Shown: one piece after another, positions 19,102-28,570 of the stretch
How the letters are laid out: the number at the start of each line of letters is the position of its first letter
Numbering within the stretch: the stretch's first letter is position 1
Assembly (NCBI GenBank): GCA_977017575.1
Contig: CDRNVI010000019.1
Span: 186,001 to 250,000, forward strand
DNA length: 64,000 nt
Source: Paramoeba atlantica
Lineage: Eukaryota; Discosea
Direction: 5' to 3'
The notes under the pieces: generated by a model
What the model was told of the DNA's origin: nothing
Databases searched by the model: none
Seen by the model: only the letters and a program-made list of their open reading frames with translations
Made by a program: the position numbers and the translations under genes

Positions 19102-19589
19102 GTTGCTATTACAACGAATAAAAAGTCATGTGAAAAGAAGTCTTAGACTACGTACACTGTAGTACTGCCACCCTATTTTTGCCATAGTGTGCTCATTTAA
19201 GGATATAAAATTGATCCAATAGTCTATTTGACGAATAGAACTAAGTGAAGTGGTAGAAGTGATGCATTCCCTTAAGACTACATACCTAACGCGTTGCTTC
19301 TGGCAATGCATTCCCCATAAACAGTTATTTGCAGCTCTCGGTAGTCCTGCGTACAAGTATACAAGTAGTTGTTGAGTATAGGTATAACATTCGTCAATTC
19401 TTGGTACTATCAATTCATACAGTTAAACCTTTGTAATGACACGATATAATACAATACGCATACATGCGTGCATAATGCATTACTGTTACTGTATTAAAAT
19501 TGCTACGTTATAATAAAATACATATTAACGGTAAGTGTACACCTACGCAAGAGCGTACACTTTGGACACGCTTCTCAAAACCAGAAAGA
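19102..19589. other. Intergenic, no feature seen
   Basis: About 490 bp. One 95-codon minus frame exists (19126-19413), but its first codon is TTG, it has no recognisable domain and its composition is not convincing. Otherwise AT-rich spacer. Confidence 0.5.
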
Positions 19590-20744
19590 TCACACTTTTT
19601 TTACAATCTGAACCACGTCTTCATCTTCTAGCTTGTGATCTTTACCGACTTTCTGAGGGTTGTGCCTCACGCTTCGGCCCCATACCCATGCGTATCGAAA
19701 GTTTTGCATCATTTGTTTGTGAATTTTCTGACAAAAGGTCTCCAAAGTTGGTTGGGGACTCGCTTTCAGGACTACAGGTGCTGCATAATCCGGAATATTG
19801 CCCTTCGGTTTTGGATACACGCGGCATAGATGAAGGTGCTCCCAAATGCAGTCCATAAGCCCATCCAGGTTCCACTCATGATGGGCACTGATTGGGCAGT
19901 TGTGCGGCATACGGGCGATAATATCCAACTCCTCGATTGTAATCGAGTCAATCTTATTCATGACATAGATGGCAGGAACATACACTATGCGGCTTCCCCT
20001 CATGGTGGCGTCACTGGAGGAGACGTTATGCGCACCGCTCTCTAACACATCCACGAGTTGATCTACCGTGTAATCGCCCCGAATAACAACATCCACGGAG
20101 GCTAACTTGTACTCCGCCAGGACTGATTTAATCGCCTCTTCTGTGAGATACGTCAGCGAACAGGTCGAAGTGACGGTGATTCCTCCACGATCCTTTTTTC
20201 GCACCGTGATGTCCGGACGAGACTGATTCAGCCGAATGCCAAATCCCTCGAGCTCACGCTCAATAATCAGTTTGTGCTGCAGTGGCTTTGCGACGTCAAG
20301 CACAATCAGAAGCAAAGAACAGGTGCGGGCAGTAGCAATGACCTGACGCCCACGACCCTTCCCATCCTTCGCGCCTTCAATAATCCCCGGAAGGTCAAGC
20401 ATTTGTATTTTCGCTCCATTGTGAGTGACAATTCCAGGCACGCAGGTTAGTGTGGTAAACTCATACGCCGCAACCTCGCTAAAAGAGGACGTTAATTTGT
20501 TGAGTAGCGTGCTTTTGCCTACACTGGGAAATCCCACAAATCCGACCCGAGCGTCGCCCGTTTTCGACACGTCAAATCCGGGCATCTTACCCCCACCACT
20601 GGACTTGGCGTCTTGTGCCATCAGGTCCCGCTTCAAAGAGGCGAGTCTTGCTTTTAACTGCCCAATGTGGCCCATAGTAGCCTTGTTCTTCTGTGTGCGG
20701 GCCATCTCCGCTTCAATATCCGCAATCTTCTGCAAAACGCTCAT
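19590..20744 (-). CDS. DRG1: DRG1/Rbg1 developmentally regulated GTPase
   Basis: The start chosen is the ATG at 20744 ([20 protein letters not shown]), which matches the family N-terminus; an in-frame ATG 69 bp upstream would add an unlikely hydrophobic leader. The OBG-HflX type G domain has G1 [10 protein letters not shown]2/G3 YEFTTLT and DLPGIIEGA, and G4 NKID. The C-terminal TGS domain ends [19 protein letters not shown], as in DRG1. The helix of the N-terminus ([19 protein letters not shown]) is specific for DRG1 rather than DRG2. DRG1 associates with translating ribosomes together with a DFRP1/Tma46 partner and relieves stalls. Confidence 0.95.
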   Translation of the reverse strand: MSVLQKIADIEAEMARTQKNKATMGHIGQLKARLASLKRDLMAQDAKSSGGGKMPGFDVSKTGDARVGFVGFPSVGKSTLLNKLTSSFSEVAAYEFTTLTCVPGIVTHNGAKIQMLDLPGIIEGAKDGKGRGRQVIATARTCSLLLIVLDVAKPLQHKLIIERELEGFGIRLNQSRPDITVRKKDRGGITVTSTCSLTYLTEEAIKSVLAEYKLASVDVVIRGDYTVDQLVDVLESGAHNVSSSDATMRGSRIVYVPAIYVMNKIDSITIEELDIIARMPHNCPISAHHEWNLDGLMDCIWEHLHLCRVYPKPKGNIPDYAAPVVLKASPQPTLETFCQKIHKQMMQNFRYAWVWGRSVRHNPQKVGKDHKLEDEDVVQIVKKV

Positions 20745-20904
20745 GAGAAGAAACGAAGCTTGAAATATTAAGATTGATCTTTCCATAAAACATATAGTTG
20801 AATATTCCAACAATCAAAGTGTGTTGCATGTAAATGAAAGAAACAAAAATTAAGTAAATAAAACATTATTTTGATGGAATTAGACAAAGACCCATCGACG
20901 CATC

Positions 20905-21618
20905 TTAACACGTAGCGCCGCCAATATTGTTCTTGTACTTCATATGCGCACTTTGTATGACGCAGGCGTCGCACAATCGAATTGGACGAACAGAAATTGG
21001 ATAAATAACATGTCGTTCTTTGCTAGCTGTAAGACCTTCGCCTACGTAAAGTTGACCAAGACATCCCCTACACGATGCACAATGCAAGACGTTTTGAGGT
21101 CTTATAACGGATGAAGGCTGAAAAGTTCCGACGCTGATCCTGGATGAAGCGCTCTCAACGCATCCTTGATAACAACTAGAAAAATTTAACCAAGATTTTT
21201 CTTTTAGGCGAATCCGAGAGGATATATCGTAAACAGGGAGAAAGCAACCTGAACATGCAAAGTACACAATAGAAGATTGAACGCACTTATCGCATCTTTT
21301 AGATGACGACGTGTGTATGGAAGAACTATGACCGCATATAGTTTCTGATTCTGTAGAGCGCCTAGAAGAAATCAAGTTCCATTTTTTGCGAGTACTTCTC
21401 ATTTTTCTGATACCTACTTTGTCAACAACCTGTGGTACAGGGGTGCAGTTTTCAGTTTTATCCGAGATGTTAAAATGAGAAGCAGGAATTTGGAACGGTG
21501 CCTGTGATCTACCTTGCCGCAGGACTTCATATTGAGCAGGGAACAACAGTTGTTCCCATTGCAACTCCGACTTGGTACATATTGGAATCGGTGCTCCAAT
21601 CACTTTTCTGAATGACAT
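20905..21618 (-). CDS. MsrB-like protein lacking the catalytic cysteine
   Basis: 237 residues. The N-terminal helix (ELQWEQLLFPAQYEVLRQGR) strongly resembles the start of methionine-R-sulfoxide reductase B. After an insert of about 75 residues come two CxxC zinc knuckles, YFACSGCFLPVYD and HCASCRGCLGQLYV, the structural zinc site of MsrB. The segment that should carry the catalytic Cys (RYCxNSxxLxF) reads ERHVIYPISVRPIRL, with no Cys, and the WPSF segment reads SWLNF. The fold appears kept and the chemistry lost. Other beta-tent proteins (Yippee, Mis18) are possible relatives but do not share the N-terminal helix. Confidence 0.65.
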   Translation of the reverse strand: MSFRKVIGAPIPICTKSELQWEQLLFPAQYEVLRQGRSQAPFQIPASHFNISDKTENCTPVPQVVDKVGIRKMRSTRKKWNLISSRRSTESETICGHSSSIHTSSSKRCDKCVQSSIVYFACSGCFLPVYDISSRIRLKEKSWLNFSSCYQGCVESASSRISVGTFQPSSVIRPQNVLHCASCRGCLGQLYVGEGLTASKERHVIYPISVRPIRLCDACVIQSAHMKYKNNIGGATC

Positions 21619-22133
21619 TTGTAACCTGATTTAGTGCATGAGTAGGCGCGTAAAAACGTTCAGAACTGCTTACATACGGTACTTTAGGGGATTCATGTAC
21701 GTGATGCGTGGCAGAAAATTCTTATCAAACTGTTTCAAAACATACGCGTGGCATCAAAAGTCCAAAATAAACTTTGTCAGCAGTAAATTCTACAAAGTAC
21801 ATTTACATTGTATAAAAAACTGCACGTCCAGGGTGCCAGGAGGTGCCACTCATAGTCAAGGAACAGGATTTTGGTATGTCGGTTACATTATCAACAAACT
21901 ATATTTTCCATATACGACGCATTCTTGACATAGTTTAGGTAGTAATACTAGCTATACTAAGTAGACTAGACGTGACGTGCTACAAAAATGTGTATGTTCT
22001 TTAATGAAAAAAATATGCTGGCGAAGATATGGAAACGTGCACGGAAACAAGCCCAGAGAAATATTAAAGCACACAAGTGGCCTGGCTGTGTTCATCACAC
22101 ATCAAGTGATGAGATCATCATAACTAGTAGACA
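21619..22133. other. Intergenic, no gene seen
   Basis: About 515 bp of AT-rich sequence up to the MITE cluster. A 96-codon plus-strand frame (21638-21928) has no recognisable features and is probably chance. Confidence 0.5.
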
Positions 22134-22135
22134 TA

Positions 22136-22457
22136 CCGTATACCCCCAGTAAGATACCCCCCCCCCCCCCCAGTAAGAAAGATTTGGCCCTTTCTTGGGC
22201 TGACCCCCAGTAAAAGAGATTTGGCTCGGGAGCCCCACAGGAGGCGTATAGGGGGTAGGGGGTGGGTGTCTGCACGTTGGGGGACTCGGGGGTAACCCAA
22301 AGAAGCGTTTTAACACGTTTTCACAAGAAAAAATAGAAAAAATAGTCAAAAAAGTTGGGAGAAAAGAGGAAACTAGAGAAAAAAGCATACCCCCCCCAGT
22401 AAGAGAGATTTGGCCATTTCGACCCAAAACCCATTCTCTTACTGGGGGGGTATACGG
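22136..22457. mobile_element. C-rich MITE, copy A
   Basis: 322 bp between TA dinucleotides. Terminal inverted repeats read CCGTATACCCCCAGTAAG at the left and the reverse complement of CCGTATACCCCCCCAGTAAG at the right (22438-22457). The motif CCCCAGTAAnAGAGATTTGGC recurs about four times inside, mostly near the ends. It has no coding capacity. TA targets and C-tract ends suggest it is moved by a Tc1/mariner-type transposase, though its ends differ from the Tc1 element at 7962. Confidence 0.85.
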
Positions 22458-22464
22458 TAGTACC

Positions 22465-22620
22465 TTCGATCCACCCCCTCCAGCAACAGACCCCCCAGTA
22501 ACAAGGATTTCGCTCGGCAAGGTGGTTGGAGTGGGTGTTTAGACGAGTGGGAAAAACGCGGCGGGGTGAGGGTAGTTGGACGGGACCGGAAGGTGTAGCT
22601 GCGGAGTTGGCTGGACGGAA
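22465..22620. mobile_element. Truncated C-rich MITE, copy B
   Basis: Starts with a CCCCCCAGTAACAAGGATTT motif (22491 on) and continues with sequence clearly related to 38067-38190 of copy C: GGTGGTTGGAGTGGGTGTTT, then GGGTGAGGGTAGTTG, then GAGTTGGCTGGAC. It has lost its right end and abuts copy A directly. Confidence 0.75.
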
Positions 22621-22870
22621 AATCAGAGATTCTTTCCCGGAGAGCCACACACTCCTGCCGTGCCAATAAACCGGAATTGATGCTTTGAATGACTGCAACT
22701 GTGGGTCAAGAAAAACGTAACTTATAGAAACTAGATCGAAAGTCAAACTCTTATCAACACCCACCTCTTTTTTCTTCAGATCAATCATTGAACCATTCCC
22801 GAGGCGCGCAGTAGCTGCCTTCTTGTTCACCTTTTCGATATGGAGGAAGGAAATCTCTGGCGGAATAATA

Positions 22871-24253
22871 TTATCTGGCGTTCTGCATCTCATGAAATGT
22901 TAATATTTTATCGAACCTTCCAGGGCGCAGTAAGGCACTATCTAGATGCTGTAGATCCCGATTTGTGAGACCAATTACCCACATTCCCTTTGTAGCACCC
23001 AGATTTTCGCCGAAGCCGTCCATTTCACATAAAAGCTGCGACAGGAGCCTTTCACGAACTGACGTAGATGATTTTTCTTCAGTTTCACTGCTTCGTTTTT
23101 GCCCAAGAAGATCGATCTCATCAAAAACAAGAACGCAAGGGACTCTCGTAGATGCAACCCGGAAAGCTGTTCGAATGTTTCTTTCCGAGTCACCAAAATA
23201 TGGGGAAAATACAAGAGGACTTGATACAAGCAAGAAATTGACATGTGGAAATCTTGATTGCAACTGGTATATCATCCGTGTTTTGCCGCATCCTGATGGG
23301 CCATGAAGTAAAATAGCAGAGGATGAACATTTCACATGTAAGGGAGAGCTCATATGCAATGCATCTGACTTCCGCACTTCTTCATCCCGTTTCAAGTTAA
23401 ATTCATAGTTTTGCACACCTTGCTGAATTATAAAGCAGATTTTGCTTAATATTTTTTCGTAATCCAAACTGAAACTCGATGTAATGTTTGACCCTTCCTT
23501 AAAACCAGAAGTGTCCATTTGGCGCAGGTAGATAGGAAGCGACGTAATGGTCTCATGCGTATTATTCATTTTTTGGTTATTGGCGCGCTCTTCAGTTGTC
23601 GATGAATCAGATCCTTCAAAGTTAGCGGCTCTTGCGGTGATGGAGGTTCTGCAAAACACAACTGGATAAACAAAATTGATCAAGTCGACAACAAAAGAAA
23701 ATTCAGTGCTCGTGACCAAGAGGATTCTCTTCGCATCTTGTTTATGAACTTGTAGAAACTCTTCGAGGTAGCGGCGCACAGCGACGTACTGGGCAGGGAG
23801 CAGTAATCTGTCGCGTCCCGAGTCACCAACTTCCTCCATGTTGTCAAAAACAAGAATCTTCCATGTCTCGCCACGCCTTTGAGTATTAGTTTTATCTATA
23901 CCCACCAATATTCTACTTTCAACACTAAAAGATGTCCTACACTGGTTTGCGTCTGGGGACGACTCTTGCCATGCCGTAAACGGACCAACACTTAGTAGCT
24001 TTGGCCAGCTTGTCCAATGAAATTCAATGTCACATGAATTCGGATCTCCTACTCGTGATTCGGACAGCAGTTTTTGTTGAAGATGATAGACAAAAGTTGT
24101 TTTTCCACTTTTTCTGGGTCCTAACAGCGAAATACATCTGGAGTTAAAGACACATGAGCGGCAGTTTAATTTGTTGTCTAACCGATCATCCAGCGTCAGT
24201 TTGCGTAAGTACGGCAAAAGTTCCTCGCAGGGAGCTGCATATGAGGACCCCAT
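22871..24253 (-). CDS. Type II AAA ATPase (PEX1/PEX6-like), second AAA domain cut short
   Basis: 460 residues with two nucleotide-binding modules. The first has a degenerate Walker A at about residue 47 (LLGPRKSGKTT). The second has Walker A GPSGCGKT near residue 321, Walker B CVLVFDEIDLLGQ, sensor 1 WVIGLTNRD and the arginine-finger region LRPGRFDKILTF. This layout fits PEX1/PEX6 or NVL-like machines; PEX6 is my best guess, for peroxisome/glycosome receptor recycling. The frame stops 14 residues after the arginine finger, so the helical lid expected in every AAA domain (roughly 80 residues) is missing. An overlapping frame in another register runs on downstream, and MITE debris follows 250 bp further. 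It may be a damaged gene or a gene with a natural frameshift. Confidence 0.75.
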   Translation of the reverse strand: MGSSYAAPCEELLPYLRKLTLDDRLDNKLNCRSCVFNSRCISLLGPRKSGKTTFVYHLQQKLLSESRVGDPNSCDIEFHWTSWPKLLSVGPFTAWQESSPDANQCRTSFSVESRILVGIDKTNTQRRGETWKILVFDNMEEVGDSGRDRLLLPAQYVAVRRYLEEFLQVHKQDAKRILLVTSTEFSFVVDLINFVYPVVFCRTSITARAANFEGSDSSTTEERANNQKMNNTHETITSLPIYLRQMDTSGFKEGSNITSSFSLDYEKILSKICFIIQQGVQNYEFNLKRDEEVRKSDALHMSSPLHVKCSSSAILLHGPSGCGKTRMIYQLQSRFPHVNFLLVSSPLVFSPYFGDSERNIRTAFRVASTRVPCVLVFDEIDLLGQKRSSETEEKSSTSVRERLLSQLLCEMDGFGENLGATKGMWVIGLTNRDLQHLDSALLRPGRFDKILTFHEMQNAR

Positions 24254-24744
24254 TACGAATAATGCAACATTAATCGTGCCGAAAAAATATCATAGGATCT
24301 TTAATTCTAAATAGTCACTTTCTCTACACAACGTAATGCTAGAAGAGTAGACGGATGTCTTAATACAAGTTGAAAATGCGCGACGAGATCCACAATTAGT
24401 AGTTGGGTATGTTGCCTTCAAAAAGAAAATAGTTAGTTCAAAAAGAAAGTAGTACCCACGTGGAATGTCCAACCAGGCCGCCAAGTACTGGTTGGACTAG
24501 TCGCATGTTTAATATTTCTGTCCGCAATTTATAGACGGAAGATTTCGTAAAGTTAGAGGGGAAGAACAAGGCAAGCAAAAAGAAAAGAACAAGTACCCGA
24601 ATGAATATTTTATTATTCTCACCTTGCGGTATGCAAGGTCCCATTCATTCGTGTTGATACTATCAACTTGATAGTTCGAAGAACTGTCAGTAGTACTGGT
24701 TCCTTAAACGAATGCAAAATATACAAGTGTGATAAAAACTGTAC
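24254..24744. other. Intergenic, no feature seen
   Basis: About 490 bp of AT-rich sequence. Minus-strand frames here begin with TTG or lack recognisable composition. No repeat of note. Confidence 0.5.
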
Positions 24745-25155
24745 CTATTCATCGTACAACGAGTATAAGAGCAAAGAAAGCTTATCGAAATTGGATGTTC
24801 TGCGTCGATGACCTGTTCGTATAAATTTTAGCGCACTGCTAATTTCACATTCAAAATCTCCACAAAGTGATCTGGCCTGATTCGACGGTAAAACACCCGC
24901 TCCATCTGATGCAATTTGATATGCAGACGTGTACATGGCCGCCGCACTCCTCTTCGTACCACTTCCCAGCATATTATCTTCTTTTTCAGGAATGCCTGTT
25001 GTAGACCTGAAAGCCAGTGTGGAATCAAGATGAACAAGATCGCGAACCCGTTGTTTCATAATGTGTGTATCATTCGTTTTATCCCCTTGATACAATTCTT
25101 TAGGCCAAATTTGCGTTTCTGCAACGTCGATTACTGTGCTCTTCTTGCAAACCAT
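24745..25155 (-). CDS. Hypothetical protein (136 aa)
   Basis: The first ATG is at 25155 (MVCKKSTVIDVAETQIWPKE); the frame upstream opens with GTG only. Hydrophilic with an alanine-rich middle (KRSAAAMYTSAYQIASDGAG) and a basic GHRRRTSN near the end. No domain recognised. Supported by strand, start codon and place in the array. Confidence 0.5.
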   Translation of the reverse strand: MVCKKSTVIDVAETQIWPKELYQGDKTNDTHIMKQRVRDLVHLDSTLAFRSTTGIPEKEDNMLGSGTKRSAAAMYTSAYQIASDGAGVLPSNQARSLCGDFECEISSALKFIRTGHRRRTSNFDKLSLLLYSLYDE

Positions 25156-25327
25156 TGGAACAAATAATAATATTTTTCTTTCTTTCTTTTGTATTACATT
25201 GTTGTAATTCAACCCCACCACAATTCACTAATTCACTAGAACCGCTCCAATTAATTTAATTAATTTGGGTTACTATTTATTTGCTAGAAAATAAGAAAAG
25301 GCAATGATCTCAAGTTACGATAAAGTA

Positions 25328-25648
25328 TTAAATTTGAGGCCGGAATAATAATCTCCTACGGAGTCTTCCTAAATCATCCAACATAAATGACTGAAGTTGA
25401 ACGGACGTAGTTTTGAGAGACCTCTGTGGCTCCTTTGTTTTTAGTGATGAAGTGTCATGTGCAAGGATAGGACAGGTTTCTTTTTGGTTCTCAATAAGCG
25501 CGTCTGTGTTTTGCTGCACGTATGAATCCCTTGAAATTGCAACCTCATCAATAGTTTGTGCGGAAAGTTTTACCAAAGTAAAATACGCTACAGAGGACAG
25601 AATTCCTGATGCGCACAGATTCCGAATATAGTTACCTGAAAACTTCAT
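25328..25648 (-). CDS. Small single-pass membrane protein (106 aa)
   Basis: Starts at the ATG at 25648 (MKFSGNYIRNLCASGILSSV). One hydrophobic segment covers about residues 10-26, preceded by basic residues, which fits an inner-membrane or signal-anchor protein. The C-terminus is polar and ends RLRRRLLFRPQI. The family is not recognised. A small mitochondrial membrane subunit is one possibility. Confidence 0.5.
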   Translation of the reverse strand: MKFSGNYIRNLCASGILSSVAYFTLVKLSAQTIDEVAISRDSYVQQNTDALIENQKETCPILAHDTSSLKTKEPQRSLKTTSVQLQSFMLDDLGRLRRRLLFRPQI

Positions 25649-26331
25649 TAATAACGTACAGAAGTACAACCAAGAACACTGCTGCTAACCAATTAACGAA
25701 ATAATTGTGAGAAATAAAAATTTAGAATGTCTATTCAAAATACGGTGGTTCCCGAACAAAAGATCTTAAAATGAAAATTCCACACCCCTAATTTATATTC
25801 TGGATACTTCATTTAAACTGATATATGGTGATTATTTGAAACACTTCACATGATTGACATTATGCAATTTTAATTTTGTGATTAGTAAGTATTAAGTATT
25901 AAGACAGGTCGACGTTCGGTCTATACTGCTCGATCTATGTCTACAGCATAAGATAATTCATACATGTACAACTCGTTGTATGTACAACCTGAGGCTCTGA
26001 AGAATCTAAAAAATACGAGAAAAGGACAAAAAAGAGCTGTCTTCATGCACTACCTTTACTGTGCCTTTATTTATTTCTATTCTATTGTATTACGTGTATG
26101 AAAAGTGCTAAATGTGAAATACCGAACTTCTATCTAGCTAAAAGATGTAGGAATCTAATACGGGAATATACGTATTGAATGTTACAACTTTGCAACGTAT
26201 TGTATCTAATCATTGAAATTAAGAAACTATTCGTAAAAAATAAACGGGTAAATGATATCTGTAGAAAATAACATAAAAATCTAGAAAATAAACTCTTTCA
26301 AGCTCTGCTCCAGTACCGTGTTAAGTTCGAT
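25649..26331. other. Intergenic, AT-rich, no feature seen
   Basis: About 680 bp of strongly AT-rich DNA. It has short direct repeats (TTAGTAAGTATTAAGTATTA near 25885) but no open frame of interest on either strand. Confidence 0.55.
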
Positions 26332-26658
26332 TCAGTTGCAATTAGATGCCTTTCGCTTCAGTGCCACCTCACTTTCTACAAAAACGTGATCCTGCCGCAA
26401 CATTTTATGCGAGATTCGAAGTCGCGTAGGTGGAGCAGGTGATCCTTGTATGGTTCCTCCCCGAACTGAACTGCACCGAGCAACCATTGACAAAGGACGA
26501 ATTCCGGCCGATGGTTTGTGTTCCGAACTCCAACGCCAGGTTGGTGTGTACAGTTCAGAGCGCAATATTGTGCCACGGAGAGGTAGTATTGTTTTCGAGG
26601 GAGCTGGCAACATCGAGGGACCACGGTGAACAGCTGCGAGATGTACACGTGAGAGCAT
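26332..26658 (-). CDS. Possible small mitochondrial protein (108 aa)
   Basis: An ATG at 26658 opens a 108-codon frame starting MLSRVHLAAVHRGPSMLPAP, with no acidic residues in the first 34 positions, like an import leader. The rest is basic (MVARCSSVRGG, RLRISHKMLRQ). The GC content is higher than in the flanks, which supports coding. Other frames of similar length overlap it on both strands, so the assignment is tentative. Confidence 0.4.
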   Translation of the reverse strand: MLSRVHLAAVHRGPSMLPAPSKTILPLRGTILRSELYTPTWRWSSEHKPSAGIRPLSMVARCSSVRGGTIQGSPAPPTRLRISHKMLRQDHVFVESEVALKRKASNCN

Positions 26659-26901
26659 GTAAAGAGAGATGAAAGTTCTGTTTTAAAAAGTCTGATGAAG
26701 TTTTGTTTTGAAAGTTCTGTTTTAAAAAAAATCTGTTTTAGATAAATAGTGAAAGTTCATAAACGTAAATTTAAGAGATTCATAAATGTCTTTATACATG
26801 TTTGTACTGTACGTAAATGTACAAGAAATATCAACCAATTTCGTAAGTCCCAATCATACCATCATACCTCTCCATCATACCTCTCGAGGTAGAGGCAAAA
26901 T

Positions 26902-28383
26902 TCATCTTCTGCTGTCAAAATCGAACGAATTGCCCGGATATTCACGCAATTCTTCGTAATACTTCCCAGATAGAAGCATGTTTTCTATATCCTTTTCCGG
27001 AGCCTGCCGAACGCTCGAACGAGCTCCCAAATCATATTCAAGTTTACGTTTATCTGTATTTCGAGTTGATTTTTCGATTACCCATAGTCCGGTTCCGGAA
27101 GGGAATTGAGGACAATACATGTAAGGATGCTGATTTTCAAGATCAGAAAGAATTTGCTTCTGCCATTGGCGTCGGGTATTCACGATACAGCGTCCCCACG
27201 GGCGTAGTAGATACGGAACTGCGTCTAAAAAGGTTTTAAACTCCTGCCTCTCACGATTTACAGTCTCTTGGAGGGCCATGATCACTTTCTGCAAGAGATT
27301 TGGACGAAACGGCAGTTTTTCTCGTGCTCCGTTGTCCTCAAACTCAGTTTCATGAATTTCGCCGAAGAAATTCTCTAAAAGAGAGGAAACACGGAGTAGT
27401 CCATTCCACGGCCGACTCCGAATAATAGTATTCGCAACAGAATTAGACTTACTGTACGACACGCCCACGTCATCATGGAACAAGCTCATGAGTTCCTCGT
27501 ACGTAGATAAATTCAACAAGTCTGTTATGGAATCATATCCGTTTACCACGGCTTTATCACCACGTACGGTAAAAGCCTTGGCATACCGAAATGTACAGGG
27601 TCCATCACAGCCGGTGGTAAGATCAAGCCCTCTGTCCTCATCCACGAACTGAGCTTCGCACGGACCTGTCATATCGACAATGATGGCATCAAAGAACCGT
27701 TCGGGAAACAACCCTCGTACCCCACTCATGGGGTGCGCAAGAAACGTAAAGTGCTCAACCCCAAAGATCCTGCGTAGCTCTGTACCAAAGGGCACCTCCA
27801 GGGACTTGTCAATATCCATGGCACACACACGTCCGAACGGGGCAGTGTGTTGGAGTATCGCCGCACTCATGTCGCCCATTCCAAATGTCGCATCCAACAC
27901 ACTGAACTGTACGGGAGGGCGAGATCGGGTTGTCGCGACTGTGTTTACAACTTGTGTAAGCGCACTCTGCAGGGTTGGAATTTGCAACCTGCTTTCCGAA
28001 CGTCGTTGTAGAGCGGTTTTCTGTTCCTGCCGCACACTGCTTCGATTAGAACCATTCTCATTGGGAAACAAAATTTCATTGAAAAGAGTCCTTTTCTTTG
28101 CGACTTGCGACTCAACAATGGGTGGCGAGATAGCGTTGTTAGATCTTGTTAGGGAGACTAAAGGGCTCGATGTCGAAAAGTTCTTTGCGAAGCGCTTCCG
28201 CTTGGTGCGTGTGCTTTTTAAGGCCTCGCTACGGTTACTAGGTGAATAGACACTCGGAGGGGGGCTACTTTGGAGTCGTAAGTCATGCAAGTATTTATAT
28301 CTCGGCGTCTCTAAAAGAGCCTGAACGACTTTGTCACGAACGCTTCCCTTTACGGCAGATTGCCGTTTTATGACGATCGACAT
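26902..28383 (-). CDS. RsmH/METTL15-like rRNA methyltransferase
   Basis: The start is the ATG at 28383 (MSIVIKRQSAVKGSVRDKVV, 493 residues); the open frame upstream begins with GTG. A long basic N-terminus precedes the RsmH fold: SAM motif VLDATFGMGDMSAAIL at about residue 163, then RVCAMDID, DAIIVDMTGP and the RsmH-specific RGLDLTTGCDGPCTFRY, which corresponds to the family RGFSFRxDGPLDMRM. RsmH makes N4-methylcytidine in small-subunit rRNA; METTL15 does this in mitochondria. The conserved DMRM part of the substrate loop is replaced, so specificity or activity may differ. The C-terminal half keeps the family pattern (FLDAVPYLLRPWGRCIVNT). Confidence 0.8.
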   Translation of the reverse strand: MSIVIKRQSAVKGSVRDKVVQALLETPRYKYLHDLRLQSSPPPSVYSPSNRSEALKSTRTKRKRFAKNFSTSSPLVSLTRSNNAISPPIVESQVAKKRTLFNEILFPNENGSNRSSVRQEQKTALQRRSESRLQIPTLQSALTQVVNTVATTRSRPPVQFSVLDATFGMGDMSAAILQHTAPFGRVCAMDIDKSLEVPFGTELRRIFGVEHFTFLAHPMSGVRGLFPERFFDAIIVDMTGPCEAQFVDEDRGLDLTTGCDGPCTFRYAKAFTVRGDKAVVNGYDSITDLLNLSTYEELMSLFHDDVGVSYSKSNSVANTIIRSRPWNGLLRVSSLLENFFGEIHETEFEDNGAREKLPFRPNLLQKVIMALQETVNRERQEFKTFLDAVPYLLRPWGRCIVNTRRQWQKQILSDLENQHPYMYCPQFPSGTGLWVIEKSTRNTDKRKLEYDLGARSSVRQAPEKDIENMLLSGKYYEELREYPGNSFDFDSRR

Positions 28384-28570
28384 GCTAACATAATTATACA
28401 GAAAAGATTGACAAATAACAGGCCCTTGAATATTGAGTATGGTTGTTCTATTTTCATCGCACACAAACAGTACATTCGTCCATCCAAAAAATATTTTAGG
28501 CACCACGATGCTACTACAGGAATGTAAACAAATAATTTACAGCAAATAATGTATGATAAGCGAATAAGTT

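Noticed and set aside
19126-19413. 95-codon minus frame as a small gene
   Set aside because: It opens with TTG, its first internal ATG leaves about 60 codons, and no domain or leader is convincing.
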